From Armigeres subalbatus (taxonomy: Eukaryota > Arthropoda > Insecta > Diptera > Culicidae), in the NCBI RefSeq assembly GCF_024139115.2, contig NC_085140.1, positions 291,491,293-291,555,292 of the forward strand: a DNA stretch of 64,000 nt, written 5' to 3'. The notes below the pieces were generated by a model. That model made no database searches and was not told the DNA's origin. It was given only the letters and a program-made list of their open reading frames with translations. Positions 10,443 through 22,897 of the stretch are shown in pieces (positions within the stretch are counted from its first letter, which is position 1; each line of letters begins with the position of its first letter). A program made the translations under genes and the position numbers.

Positions 10443-11967
10443 CATTGGCGTAACTACCTCCGATGCCTAGGGGGGGCTATAGCCCCTTTATATTTTTTCT
10501 CGACATCTCATCAAGTTATCAGCGGTAATGTGACAAATGCAGTCCAACCACCTAAGGCAATCCATCACACTCATTCATATTATTCTTTTTTCTCAAGCAC
10601 GTGCACGTGTGCACGTGTGAGCAACAACTCACAGTCTATGTTTAATTGCGCTCGACTAGCGTCAGGCAGTGGATATATTTGCATACTTCAGAGCATACGC
10701 CGAGAATCTTCCAAGAATTCTGATGAGAATCCTTTAGTGATCCTGACTGGAATGTTCCAGGGACTCCGACGGGAATCTCTAGATATTTCGACGAGAATAC
10801 CGATGGGAGCCTCCAGGGATCATGAAGGGAATCCACCAGAGATTTTGGAGGGAATATTTCAGGAATTCCAACGGAAAAATTTCAAGGATTCTGACGAGAA
10901 TGTACCAGGGATCCTTCACCCTCCAGGAATTTAAAGGGGAATATTCCAGGGATCTCGTCGAAAACCCTACAGGAATTCCAATATGATGGTTCCAGGTATT
11001 TCATGAGCAATGTTCCAGGGATGAAGACGCATATCGTCGAAGGATTCCGAAGCAATCCGTCGAAGAACTTCGAAGCAAATTGTCGAGCGACTCCGAATTA
11101 ATCCTTCAGTTATTTCGAAAAGAATTCTCCAGCGATCTCGAAGGGAATCCTCCAAGGATGTTGAAGCAAATCGTTGAGGGATTCCGATGCAAATCATCAA
11201 AGGATTTCGAAGCAAATCGTCGAATGGTTCCAAAAAAAATTCGTTAAGGGACTCTGAACAAAATCTAGGAGAAATTCTGAAGCAAACCGTCGATGTATTC
11301 CGAAACGAAACGTCGAATGATTCTGAAGTAATTCTTCGCGGGATTCCGAAGCTAATCGTCAGCCGGATTCCTTATCGTCTAGAGATCCCAACGCAGATCA
11401 TTTGCAAAACGTCGAGAGACTCCGAATTAAATCTTCAAAGGATTACGAAGCAAATCGCCGAAGGATTCTGTTTTGTCAAGGAATTCCTAAACCAATCTTA
11501 AAACGAATCTGGAGATATTCCGGAGCAAATCAACGAGAGATTCTAAAGCAAACCCTTCATGGATTTTAAAGGGTATTTTTCACAGATTCCCAAGGGTATT
11601 GCTTAACAATACTGGAAAGAATCCAGTAGGAATTCTTCTGGATTACGATTGGAATACTTCGATGAATCCGAAAAGAATTCTTTAGAGATTGAAATGAGAT
11701 TTCTTCTCGGATTCTGATGAGAATTCTTCTCGGATGCTGATGGGAATCTTTCTCAGAATTCAGAAACAAGCTATTTATTCTTCCACTCATTTCATTGAGT
11801 ATGATAATGAGAGATAACTCTTTAGTCTTCAAACTTTTTCGGTAATTCATTATGCTATATGTTGAAAACTGACATCACTGCTAACTAACTTATCAAATCC
11901 TAGGGGGGGCTAATTTTTTTCTAGGGAGGGCTTAGCCCCCCCTAGCCCCCCCTTATTTACGCCAATG
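10443..11967. mobile_element. Non-autonomous hAT-type element with minisatellite interior
   Basis: The termini are CATTGGCGTAACTA and, inverted, CATTGGCGTAAATA. Perfect 8-bp duplications CTGGGTGC flank the element at 10435-10442 and 11968-11975. Eight-bp duplications and CA..TG ends point to hAT. Both subterminal regions carry G/C runs able to pair (CTAGGGGGGGCT and AGCCCCCCCTAG types). The interior from about 10680 to 11760 is a degenerate tandem of GATTCCGAAGCAAATCGTCG-like units and related GAATTCC/GGGAATC words. The open frames inside (for example 10389-10934) come from the repeat. No transposase. Confidence 0.85.
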
Positions 11968-11975
11968 CTGGGTGC

Positions 11976-12680
11976 TACACATATTTTCGTGATTCAGACA
12001 ACAGAAATCCCTTCCTTGAATAGCAAATAGAGGGGCATCTTTAACTTGTTTACCTGCTCCAGAATGATGCAGAGTGGGGCAAAATATTGCATAATAGTTG
12101 CTGTACCATTCGCATAGACAGCATAGGGTCAGCCCTGAGCACTTCCGCCGACAGCCCATCGACCTTGATGGCCCCTTTAGATTTCAAACTTCGGATGACT
12201 ACTTTTTTGAAAAACATTGGCTGAGACTTGAAAAAACTGTTCGAAGTGCCAACAAACCAACATTTCAGCTGTCCAAGTCAGTGAGTTATTGATGCAATAA
12301 TCTTCAGTTGCAACAGCCATCCTTTCTTCATCGCTCAGTCCACCAATGCCCGCCTGTCCTGTCTGTAGCAGCGCCCGACTCCAACTTACAGAGATACATC
12401 CCGTTGACGGGACTCGTACTGTACTCCTCTGATTCTTCCAGTTCCAAAATTGATGTTTCTTTACGCTCCTCATTTTTCCGTCGGGTTACAGCTGTAATCC
12501 ATACTTTTCGCTGATCGCGCAGCACACCCAAGTTGTTGTCGCCGGTTGCGATAGATGCATTCTTCAATCTTCGTCCGTCAGTTCTCTTCTTCCACTACCC
12601 GATCTCTTCACAGCTGGATCTTCTAGTCGATCTATTTTAATTCGTCGTTCGTACCTCTCGTCCCGCCGCTGAATCCGAGC
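11976..12680. other. Unassigned intron sequence
   Basis: Several short open frames exist on both strands (12153-12567), but none shows a motif I recognise. This may be part of the 5' region of the decayed LINE that follows. Confidence 0.35.
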
Positions 12681-13990
12681 AACACTTTGTCAGATCTCGC
12701 CAATTAGAAGAAGACAAATTGTCAAATGCGATGATAGCGGTGCGTTTATTACGGACTCAAGAAGGCACCGTCTTCATTTTCAGCAGATTCATTTACAGAT
12801 TAGCCAAATACTAGTCCTGCCAACTAAAAGCGGCTCTAGAGAAGTAAGTCAAACGCTACGGGCTGTATACGGGGGAAGCAGGCGCAGGTGGACTCCCAGG
12901 CCGACGATGGGGGGAAAGCCACCACAACCGGCGAAAATCGCCTTCTCTACGATATTTCACGACGCCTGATTGGAGCAAGGACAAATCCGTGAATGCCAGA
13001 GAAAGACACGATATGTCAGTCATTCACCGATCCAACTGATCAGGTGAAACGTTGGCTCGACCACTTTTACAACAGCTTTTTCAAATTTTGACGACTTACT
13101 TATCCTAATTTGGATATATGGAACGATTGACAATTCTCCGACGCAGCAGGAATGATTCCGCCGTGGACGATCATCTGAGAACCATTCTATCACGCTTTAC
13201 ACGCTCATTCTGGAACAGGTCAATGAATTTCAAGAGTCCCTCTAGTTGGTACTGATTGACCACGGAAAAGCCTTCGATTGCCTGAATTACGAAAAACTGT
13301 GACGCGTTCCTAGAAGTAAAGGAGTTCTAGACAAAATCCAGTATCCTGCACAATGGAACCGCTTGAATGATGCAAGGATGGGTGTATTATATCTCTGTTG
13401 CTGTTGTCCATCGTAATCGACGAAAACATGGACCGTCCTAGCCCACCACCATAGAGCAACCGAACGACCGTAACCCAGATGATGATACTGCTTCACAAAC
13501 GCTACATCGCTCTACCATTTAGAATAAACTGAATGACCAGGTCGTACGCTCTCACTCATCAACGTCAATAAGACCAAATCGTTGGATGTGAACAACTTCA
13601 ACTCTACAGAAGGTCGAACCCCAAAGCCAGTCAACATCGTGCGGATAACCAAGATCAACATAGAACATGGAGATCCAATCGGTTCAGGCAATGCAATGCA
13701 CCAAACCTCGAATACGCAATTCGTACGTGAAATGTGTGATGTTATACGCCGAGATCACATAGATTTGCAGGTATTCATCAACCGATGTCAACGTTCATCG
13801 GAATCCGATATCAACAGCAATTCTACAGTGTTAATGGACATAGGCCGGCCACACACTTCGTAAAAGCGAAGACAAAATCTGCAAGTAGCAGAGGCAGACC
13901 TGGGATCTCCTGGCGACGAAATCCTAACAGAGAAATAAACGAAGTCGATAGGAATCAGACTTGGGCCAAAGTCAAGGATGAAGATCTTTT
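12680..13990 (+). pseudogene. Heavily decayed LINE reverse transcriptase
   Basis: Scattered plus-strand blocks resemble a non-LTR RT: DQVKRWLDHF near 13038, TIDNSPTQQE near 13128, LIDHGKAFDCLN near 13250-13285 (RT motif with catalytic D context), and KTKSLDVNNFN near 13575. Stops and frameshifts separate all blocks. The spacing and order fit an RTE-like LINE ORF2, but the clade is uncertain. The 3' boundary is set only by loss of similarity. Confidence 0.6.
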
Positions 13991-16494
13991 ATGTTGTAAT
14001 GTACATTAGACTGACCCAGGATACGAAAAGCTGGCGAATTCAATCTCTGAAAATATCAGCTCAATCGCTTGTTGTACAAGCTGGCGCATTTGATTTGAAG
14101 TTTGCATGGGGGTTTCAGCCGAAATATATAAAAAAATACTAGTTTTGTACCACCTACAAATTTGTGCGAATTGCTCAATGCTAATACTAATGCTAATTTC
14201 ATAAATATGAGTCAGTTTATCCCTTATCTAATAAAGTAAGCATTTTTTCTGTAATTTCCGTAACCTCCTCCTCTCCTTGTAAGATTTTTCCCATACAAAT
14301 TAATATTTGTTTATATGGGGCGTAAGAAACCACCGCCCCCACCTTTTTTATTATTTATTAAGTCCCCCTCCCCCTGAAGAGTGCTTACGTAATAAGTGTT
14401 TATTCCCCCAGGTAAGGCAAAATGCGTAAAAGGACTAAAAGGTACTCATGATTTCTGGTTGAAAACTCTTGAAAGGCGCTCAGAAATGATTCATAATATA
14501 CTGCAGGCGGTGAACATTATTTCATGAAAACTATAGTTGTTTGTGGTATTATTTACGAAAATAAAAAGAACGACTAAACCGTACTTGCCATAGGTCATAT
14601 TAAATACCATTCCATTATGTTTCTCTACTATGTAATCAATGAAATTAATGCAAAACAAATTCTTTACCCTGTGACAAAATTAAGAATCCGAGTCCACTCC
14701 ATCTGGTTTTTCAATGCAATTAATTGAAAAAATCTATTAAGTATTGTGACACAATTTTCGTCATTTAAACCATCACTTCTATTTCTTCCAAGGATGCGAC
14801 ACTTCTGCATGGTCAAGGTCTGCCCGTCAACCGGCCTGCGTGGTAGACCATGTTAACAAAATACAAATTTTGCCCAAGGTATGCGCATAGCTCGATTTGG
14901 CATACTTCTTGCGCAGGCCATGATGGTGGTGCCGCAAATCACCTAAATTCTCATGCAAGTTATGTCCCATGGTATCGCGTATGGCGCTGATCAGTAGGTA
15001 ATTGTTTTGATACCTCAGTCAACCGAGCACGGGCAATTGGTAGGTGATAAATGCAAACATTGCTCATGCAAGGTCTCTGCTAGCCGGAGTCGAGAGCTGA
15101 ATAAATGATAGACTGGGGAATGGGCTGCTCTTTTTGGCTCGACAGTACAAAACCACTCCTCACATCAGTATGGTACCCGGGCAGCCGTGCAGCAACAAAC
15201 TCATTGGGGCCTGTGAGACAGTTCAGAACGGGTTTACCAGCCGGTGTGCTATGCCCATTAGTCATGCATGCAGAGTTGGAACTGCTCCATTCCATAGTAA
15301 TAAGTTTAGCGGTTTGGCACACCAAAACAACCGGCACCTTGAAGGCGGTAGATTGCTACCAGTGACTGAAAGGAACCCGAGTAGAATCAACTGCTGAAAT
15401 GCTGTGCATAGTGGACCATACCAATCAACTTAATCAAACTGCACCAACTTCGCGGAATGACCAACGCAGTAATCCATACTTGCTGTGAGGTTCACTTCTC
15501 TCCTCAATTTGCCAACTCATTGTGGTTTAGGAATCGTACACTTGAAAAGGTGCGGAGAATTCCTAGGAGGTTCTTCCTGGTATTGCGTTTTGCACAATAA
15601 CGAGTTAAATGCATCGATTTTCATACTTTGATTCGGAACGGCTTCCGAATAGAAACAACTCAATTTGCCGTCGATTCACAAGGAGTAGAACAAACTCTAC
15701 CATTTACATCACCAGTGAAGTACTTTACTGCATCTGGGAAAGCCTTGAACTCCCGATCATTGCCATTGCCGCATCCAATTCCTCATCCACAACGTAGTCA
15801 AAAGGAACCACAAACCAAGGCCGGATAATCCATTCATTTTGTAGGTTCGCGGACAATTAGGCCGTTAATTGTGGGAAAAATTTAATTCGACTTGCACCAA
15901 CGCGGCGTGGTGTCGGCTTCACGCAAGATGCCGTCAGATCGACTACCGGCTTAGCTGGTTGGGGAAGCACGGGCGCACGCCAATCCGAAGTCGACGAACT
16001 GTAAAGTGTAAACACAGAGCTCGGAATCGGAAGGGCACATAGCCGGCGTTCAATCATTAACTTGTTCAATTTGTTCCGGAGGTGTTTTCGTAAAACGGTG
16101 GCATCAGGTGTGGGAAAATGGTTTGACTTGAAGCGATCGATCGGAATGGGCGTCATAAATAAAGCGAATTAGCAAATGAGTCCAGGGAACTCTGCGGTCA
16201 GTTAACGATAGCCGCGTTGCGATATCGATCCTTGATATGGACTGATTAATAATTAATCCGTGCCGTGAGCTTTGTTTTCCGTTGGTATAGCATATAGTTT
16301 ATTGATCTATTATTCAAACGCAGCTGTATCGATTTCATAAGTGCAACGAAAAATGCGACCAGAACGGATTGATTACCAACATCCTTGTACATAGTAAGTT
16401 AAAATGGTTATCGTGACAACAAAAAGTACTGTAGAATTTGCAGTCGCCTCAATTTGATGCGGAATTGTAAAAGCACCACACTAAATACGTACAG
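13991..16494. other. Unassigned intron region
   Basis: No gene recognised. The part 14260-14420 has CCTCC/GGGGCG-type sequence common in diverged dipteran repeats. 14780-15400 and 15840-16200 have balanced composition and no obvious repeats. The minus-strand frame 16156-15857 shows no known motif. Confidence 0.4.
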
Positions 16495-16590
16495 GGCATC
16501 ATTTGCTACTATCGCCGCGGATATTGTGGAAGTCCCAGATATCCGGTTCACGCTTTAGTTAGCAACGGTGGCTCTTATTGACCTTGTGTT
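16495..16590 (+). repeat. Dispersed repeat, fragment 1
   Basis: About 95 bp (GCATCATTTGCT ... CGCGGATATTGTGG ... CCCAGATATCCGGTTCA) matches 59015-59110 with a few differences. It is the 5' part of a longer repeat seen more fully at 58790-59313. Confidence 0.7.
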
Positions 16591-16601
16591 CCCTATGTAT
16601 A

Positions 16602-16798
16602 CCTAGGTTTTTTTTTACGCGGTTGTATTTCATTAATTTCTCGGTAAACCTGAACATTCACAGTTTTTTAAATACCCCCTGAATTTTCTTAGATTTTTTG
16701 TGAATTTTTTCGTTGGGTTAACTCATTTTCATTGGGCTTCATTGACGCTGAAGGCCTTAAACGACCAAAACCAAATCGTGTAAAAAAAAACCTGGGTG
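16602..16798. mobile_element. ~197-bp MITE flanked by TA
   Basis: The ends are CCTAGGTTTTTTTTTACGCG and, inverted, CACCCAGGTTTTTTTTTACACG, with TA on both outer sides. No ORF. A TA duplication fits the Tc1/mariner superfamily, but the termini alone do not prove it. Confidence 0.65.
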
Positions 16799-16801
16799 TA
16801 G

Positions 16802-17318
16802 TTACTATCAGTGTTGGTAAAATCACTCATAAATCTCAATCAACGAGCGCTCCCGTGCGAACGAAATCGTCTGCGATTTTAAGGTGACTCGGGGAGGCAC
16901 TACACACCGTGTTATTTTTCCTATCTTTTGTCTCTTTCTAGCATTGCCACCTCGCAACTTTGGAGCGGCGTATTTCGGTTTTCAGATGTTTGATGTAACT
17001 GTAAATGTATCAGCATGTAGATTGCGAGTAAGCACGCGCTGATGATACTTTTTCAAAATCATATTTGTTGTAGAAAAAAATTAAGCATTTAATGATGAAA
17101 TGATGACGTTTTGATGATTGTTTGTACTTCCCATGTCACCTTAAAGGAATGCATCACGCATGAATTTTTCATGCTAAAACGCATCATTTCACTCATTTGC
17201 TAAAAAATCATTTTGGTTCAAAAATGCATTTGAAATCAATTTGGGGACAATTTATTGCTTATATATAAAAGAGTGTCTAATATTTTATGCGACAGACAGA
17301 TTTAAAATATGTTCACAA
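16802..17318. other. Unassigned intron sequence
   Basis: AT-rich with an internal ATGATGAAATGATGACG repetition near 17090 and its inverse near 17180. Nothing coding. Confidence 0.35.
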
Positions 17319-19001
17319 CAGGGCTGGTAGCGACCGAAGCCACTCAAAATAGTGACTTTAGTGACCAAAGCTGACGAAAAAAGGGACCAAATAGTGACTT
17401 TCAGTTGCAGAAAAAGTGACCAAATAGTGACTTCCAATTCCAGTTGTTGCAAGTTAAATGAGACGAAATCAAGCATTTTTGGGTTGAAGGAGAATAATTT
17501 GTAGCGAAAAACATCTTTCACTCGCCACTCTTTTCTCTTAGAACAAACTCAGAAGAGAAACGAAAATCGTACACGCAAACTTTTGTCTACTCAGTGACTA
17601 AGTAAAATTGTATTGCCCTCTCTTTTAACCCCACGAAAATTTTACTCAATATCAGTCAAAAGCAGGACTACTCAAAACTATGAGTAGTCTTGCAAGCAAA
17701 TAAAAGTTTTACTCCACTGGAAGTGAGCGAAATATGGTTATCACTCATAACACCTGTTTTTCTTTCCCGAAAATGATTTCTCGGCGAAAATCTGCGTGAA
17801 TGAGCATTTTCTTCTCTTGAGAATGACTGAAAATTACAATAATTGGATTAGCTGAACACCTACTTCAGAAAGATACGGAGAATTATACAATTTATCACTG
17901 GTGCCACGGAAGTTTTTGTAATTTTTAGTGCGACAAGAACAACAGTACGGATCGTTTTGGTAGACAACGAAACAAAAAAATATGAAGATTCATGTACAAC
18001 GAGCCTGGGATTGAACGCTCGACATCCTGCTTGTAATGAGGACCATGCTCTCTGAACTTTTAAATGTTTTCCTCCTTCCGCAGATTTTCCGACTTGCTGT
18101 GCGTATTCATGAACGATTTTCACTATGGAATTCGACAGCGCATGCAATCTTCGAAATTGGGGAGACTTGATCTCCTTTCTATGATATCTACTCAATAAAT
18201 ATTTTTTACAGCAAAACCCAAACCCAAACCCAAATCTGTCCAATTACAAAAAAATTGAGAACAAAATATATTTTCTAGAATTTTTTTACGCAAAATTTTT
18301 ATATTATTTTATATATGGATGACTAATGAGGGATCAAGTCTCCTCAAATTGAGGCAACAACTCAAAATCCAAAAATCCTGAAATTGTGGTGGAGTGTTGG
18401 CATTTTTATCTCTTCATTAAGCATATTTATGGATTTTTGCTATGAAAAAATGAAAGGATTTGGTCATTATCGGGAGAAGTTGTTCGAATTTTGCGTGGCC
18501 ACTAAAAACAACTTTAGGAGGAACAAAACACAGTAAATAATAGAGTTAATAAGGTTGTCTATCAAAAACATAACTCGCCACATAACGATCATTTGTCTTA
18601 CCACCTACCCCTACTGTATAAAGATTGAGTTTTAAAAAAAACTTGAAATCGACAGGCCTTCTGCTTGCATGACTGTATACCAATTTATAAATTGTGACGT
18701 AAAACACCTTCAATGAAATGGTGAAATGCTAATAAGAGCAGCGAGTTAAATGGCTCGCGAAGTTTCCGAGCGATATTTTTTCCAAGATCCGTAATTTCAT
18801 TTCTACATGAACAAAGCATCATCCGATGGATACATAAAGCTTTATAAAAAATCTTGGTCAATAGTTTCAAAATAGTTGAAAATAGTTACTTTTTGCGAGA
18901 AAAAGTGACTTTAGTGACCTGAGGTCGAAAAAAGAGACTTTTTAGTGACTAGCCCGAAAAAAGTGACCAAGTCACTACAAAGTGACCCGCTACAAGGTCT
19001 G
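17319..19001. mobile_element. hAT-like non-autonomous element with GTGACTTTAGTGAC subterminal repeats
   Basis: The left end is CAGGGCTGGTAGCG and the right end, inverted, is CAGACCTTGTAGCG. Multiple (A)GTGACTTTAGTGACC words lie at both subterminal regions (17350-17440 and 18890-18985) in opposite orientation, as transposase-binding repeats do in hAT elements. TCACAACA at the left border and TCACAGCA at the right may be a decayed 8-bp duplication. The interior has no transposase. The open frame at 18243-17860 on the minus strand carries no recognised domain. Confidence 0.6.
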
Positions 19002-19569
19002 TCACAGCATGTATGTATATTTCTCTGAGTGTTAGGATGTGAACATGTGTAAAAAGTTCACTGCTTCAGAACTTTCAATTTTGAAAAGCTTAGAATGAAA
19101 GCACACCCTTTGATGAGCTGCTTGACGAATGCGACAAACGTTTTTTAATCGTGAAAGCTACGACATGTTGATAAAGGAATAAAGGGTGAAGTAGAATGTA
19201 GATATGAAAGAGATGAAAGGTGAATGTGACATTCTGAGTCGGACGAATGGAAGCTTGAAAAAGCAGAAACGTGTATGAGAAAGTCAGTCTATTGACTATT
19301 TTTTTTCTTCCTAAGCAATGGAGGGGGAATCTGCTCAACAGACATCTTGGGTTGTCCAGGAAGTGCGAGGTTAGGGACCACCTCCGACAGCAAACGAGAG
19401 AGGCAGTACTACATCTCCGACCCGCTAAACCGTTTCTATTGCCGCCAAGCCCATAGACCCTTCGGTACAACCAGAAAGTAATGCTTCTAAGGGGGGCTAG
19501 TGCACGACGCACCCTCGAGGTTAGCTGCGTGTCCTTGCAGCATCGAACATCGTGACTCGCTTTTTTACA
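19002..19569. other. Unassigned, moderately GC-rich segment
   Basis: 19310-19560 has higher GC than its surroundings. A minus-strand frame (19575-19090) shows no family motif. The segment could be an untranslated part of a LINE related to 20400-21620. Confidence 0.3.
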
Positions 19570-20400
19570 GAGCATTAGTGATTAATCATAGATTTAATCA
19601 TGACTAATGAATAATGGATTATTTAATCATTATTCATTAATCATAATCATACCACAGAGAAACAGACGTCTCACTTTGAACAAAATGCAATCAAAATCAT
19701 CGTCTCGAAAACATTATCGCCCAATGCTAAATGCCCTGTGTGTGGTCAAGCGGCAACCAGATGGCAGTAGTGTGCAAACGTCAAACACAAGCAAAATCGA
19801 TGGAAGCGCCATCGGTGGCCGATTGACCACCTACAAAAAATTGAATCCACCGTTAAAAAAGTGAACGATGGAACATTTGTTGAGTGAGACGTCTGTTTCT
19901 CTGTGATTATACAAAAAATACGATTCAATCAATTATCACTAATCGTTAATCAAAGATTTTTACATTTAATAATTAATCACTAATCATATTCATGATTGTT
20001 TTGAGTTTATTCATTAATCATCAATTTTAATCATTGCATACATCGCTTTTATTCACTATTCTTTAATCATAATCATACAATTTTTGTACTTTTGAAAACA
20101 TAATTTGGTAGAAAGGTTACTTGATTATTGATCACTATGTAAATTGTTTAATTTGATTATTCATAATCATTAATCATTAATCATATTGATCGTTAATCAT
20201 TACATATTGTGTCGACATTTAATCACGGTCGGTAATCGTTAATCATACTCCAAACGTTTTATTCATTAATCATAATTGTTAATCATTGTCAAAAATTTAT
20301 TTAATCAATAATCATAATCTTTAATCATAGAGCTTAATGATATATTCATAACAAATTTAATCATTCATTGGAAGCTTTATTCATTAACGCTCTGCTTTTT
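19570..20400. repeat. TAATCATTAATCAT low-complexity tract
   Basis: A degenerate repeat of ATTAATCAT/TAATCAT words runs over about 580 bp on both sides of a MITE (19653-19905). TAATCA is a homeodomain-like word, but the density reflects simple repetition. Confidence 0.8.
19653..19905 (+). mobile_element. MITE family A, copy 1
   Basis: The ends are CACAGAGAAACAGACGTCTC inverted at both sides (about 28 bp with minor differences). The same 252-bp sequence recurs at 24300-24551 in the same orientation with roughly one difference in eight. It is inserted in the TAATCAT tract. Its internal frame on plus is an artefact. Confidence 0.88.
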
Positions 20401-21620
20401 TAGAAAAACACCATGGTATCGTGCCAGCGAAGTGCCGGCTTTCCAGGTGGCCTTAGCACGCCCTATGTCCTCGGAAGGTGGGAAGGGTCGACTTCGCGCC
20501 TGCTTCCCTCTGCACGACTGGTATCAAGAATGATGATGCCGCGTGCACCCCAAATTGACCTCTCTGCGATAGGGTCTGTTCGCCAACACACAGAGGGACT
20601 TGCCGACGCGGTGCCTACGCCTACCCCAGCCTTGACGAGGACCCCTTTCCGTCCTCGGGCTCGGAGCCCGCCCGGTTGACCGACGCCGCGAAAGCGACGA
20701 TACCATGTTGTTCTTCGCGCGGCCACTTGTTCGATAAAAGGATCGAGTTCGACCACAGGGCATGACCACCGGTATGACCCATGAAGCCGACTCTGAACCC
20801 TTGGACCACCTCTTGTTTGCGCCTGAACCAGCCATCCTTGAGTCCACGCGCCACCTTCTGTGTAGCTCCGAGACGATTTGGACGATAGCCGATAAAACGG
20901 CGTTCAAGCCAACTTCATCTTTACACATCCTCCGAACTAGGTTGTCCGGGGTAGTGTCCAGACCACATGTGGCAAGCATGTGGTCACGCATTGCGCGAAA
21001 ACGTGGCCACACGAACAACACGTGTTACGCCGTTTCCTCTAAACCTGCGCACACAAAACACTCGGGCGAGGCCCTGCGTCGGCTCGAGGATCATCTCGCC
21101 CATCCGGCTACGTCTTATTCGACGTACGTCGGAGCCGAGTTCACCGAGCTTGACGTCACTCTCCATCGCCTTCAAGACGTCCGAGTACTTAGCCTCGTCC
21201 GTTTTGATGACTAGGGCATCGCCCCTGGAGCGATTGGCGCCTACCTTAGACTTCTTGCTACCCTCATTCGCCTGGGCCTTCTTTTCGGCCCTTGACGTCT
21301 TCGGTTTCCTCTTGTTCTTGACCAGGGTCCAGGAGGCGTCATCCCCCTCTATTTTCCTGGTCTGGGGCGGCTGAGAGTTCTCAGCCTGCCGTAACCCCTT
21401 ACCAGAGCCCAGCATGACGCGGTAAGGGGCAATTACTGTGGAGGGTGCTCAGGTACCCCATAGGCTCCGTTAAAGGCCTAGCTCATTATTTCACCCCCCC
21501 CCCTGGCCATGCATCCCCTCGGTACGGGTCGCTTAACGCCTTGGGATTAGGGGTTAGAGACGATGGTCCCGTTTGTCGCATCCAGGCTTGACAAAACTCC
21601 TCACACTCGCTAGAGTCAAA
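20400..21620 (-). pseudogene. Internally deleted R1-like LINE (ORF1 start joined to ORF2 end)
   Basis: The minus strand first encodes a gag-like ORF1 part (21415-21080: VGANRSRGDALVIKTDEAKY, SDVKLGELGSDVRRIRR, MGEMIL). Then, without RT in between, it encodes the ORF2 C-terminus, with C-x2-C..H VLF-PRF (about 21060-21000), TPDNLVRRMCKDE and QIVSELHRRWR near 20850. In intact R1-type LINEs these are separated by about 3 kb. The junction near 21080 is abrupt and in an altered frame. A stop lies between the two C-terminal blocks. This looks like a deletion derivative, either by internal deletion or by template jump. GC content is well above the flanks. Confidence 0.72.
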
Positions 21621-22192
21621 TAAAAGCATCATCAGCAAAATGCTGCCTTCCCATCCTCACAATTGAGTGGAAGCGTAAAAAAACAGAGGTACAAAAAACC
21701 AGAGTGAGGAAAAGCAAAATAAAAACACATGTGAGTGAGGCGTCGGGCGAAAGAGCATTCATTGAGCTTCCGGAGCGACGCTTTGTATGTGAAAAAATCT
21801 GTGAGTGAGTGACGCATCGCAAGAAAAATATGAACCGATAGACTCGCTCTTTTTTTGCGACGCACAAGCTCGGGTTAAATGATGCACAGTGTTGTGAATT
21901 TTGATGCTTATTTTTACTCCTCAATAACTCTTGCTCTTGCTCATTTTCTACTCGGCGAGGAGTTTTTGGCAAGCCTGGTCGCACCCACTCACTCTAGCTG
22001 ATGTCAGAAGGACAACAGTGCCCAAGCTGCACTACCAGCTAAGTACGCAACCCTTAGCTGGCGGTTGATTGTCATCGGAAGACCCGTGGAAGCGTGAGAT
22101 TGGAACTTGTGAGGACCAGAGCTGTGTAGGTCGCTCATTCTCAGATGTCAACTCACCATTTCGCAGCCCAGTCTATTGATTATGTTATGCAG
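21621..22192. other. Unassigned intron sequence
   Basis: No gene seen. The segment next to 21620 could be 5' UTR of the deleted LINE. 22000-22190 has even composition and no recognised motif. Confidence 0.3.
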
Positions 22193-22574
22193 CGTACACA
22201 CCAGTCAAGCAGGTTGACGAACATTGACTCCGCCTCCAAGAAAACGCTTCGGTTGCTGCTTTGTTTGAACGTGTGTAGAGTTCGAACAACCATTTGACAG
22301 TTAGTTGGCGGCTCGGTTGGAAAAAAATTAAAACGGTTTGAGTTCGGGGCGGAGTCATGGTTCGCCGAACATGTTTGAGCATTTGTAGTGAAGTTGCACC
22401 AACCCCCATATATTTTTTGATGGTTGGGGCTCAAGTTGGCGCTTCGGTCGTTCGTGTGTAATATTGTTGGTCGAATAAATTGATTGTTCGTGCCGCTGTT
22501 GGTAAAACTTGATGGATGTTTGAATAAACGAGAGGTGGAGTCAATGTTGGTCAAACTGCTTGACCGTGTGTACG
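22193..22574. mobile_element. 382-bp MITE with ~45-bp terminal inverted repeats
   Basis: The left end is CGTACACACCAGTCAAGCAG and the right end, inverted, is CGTACACACGGTCAAGCAG. Both continue into TTGAC-AACATTGACTCC-CCTC. No transposase and no clear target duplication. The minus-strand frames inside are not coding. Confidence 0.82.
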
Positions 22575-22897
22575 TTCCATTATAGTCGAACGGTCGTGTT
22601 TTTTGATTCGTTTTCGCGGTTTTAATTACTCTTCGGATGAGTCAGGTGCGCATACGACATGGCGAAGTCGGTAGATTAAAAAAAAGAACAAAATAGATAG
22701 TGGAATAAGTTTGACGGCTGTGAAAAATGGATTAAATTCCAATCGGATTTTCGGCTCGAATACGACATTGCGCAGTCTGGCGCGTTTGTGTTTGATTTTG
22801 TAACTGGCACATGAAAATGGTGCTTGCCACATCCATTAAAGTGCTGGTTACATGGTAAGTATGCCCAAATTTGTGGATTTGGAAAAAGTAATGCATT

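Noticed and set aside
17990..18060. tRNA-like B box on the minus strand (GTTCAATCC)
   Set aside because: T-arm partly pairs but no A box or acceptor stem is present.
20984..21374. Plus-strand frames of 135-150 codons
   Set aside because: Shadows of the minus-strand LINE ORF1/ORF2 segments, which carry the recognisable motifs.
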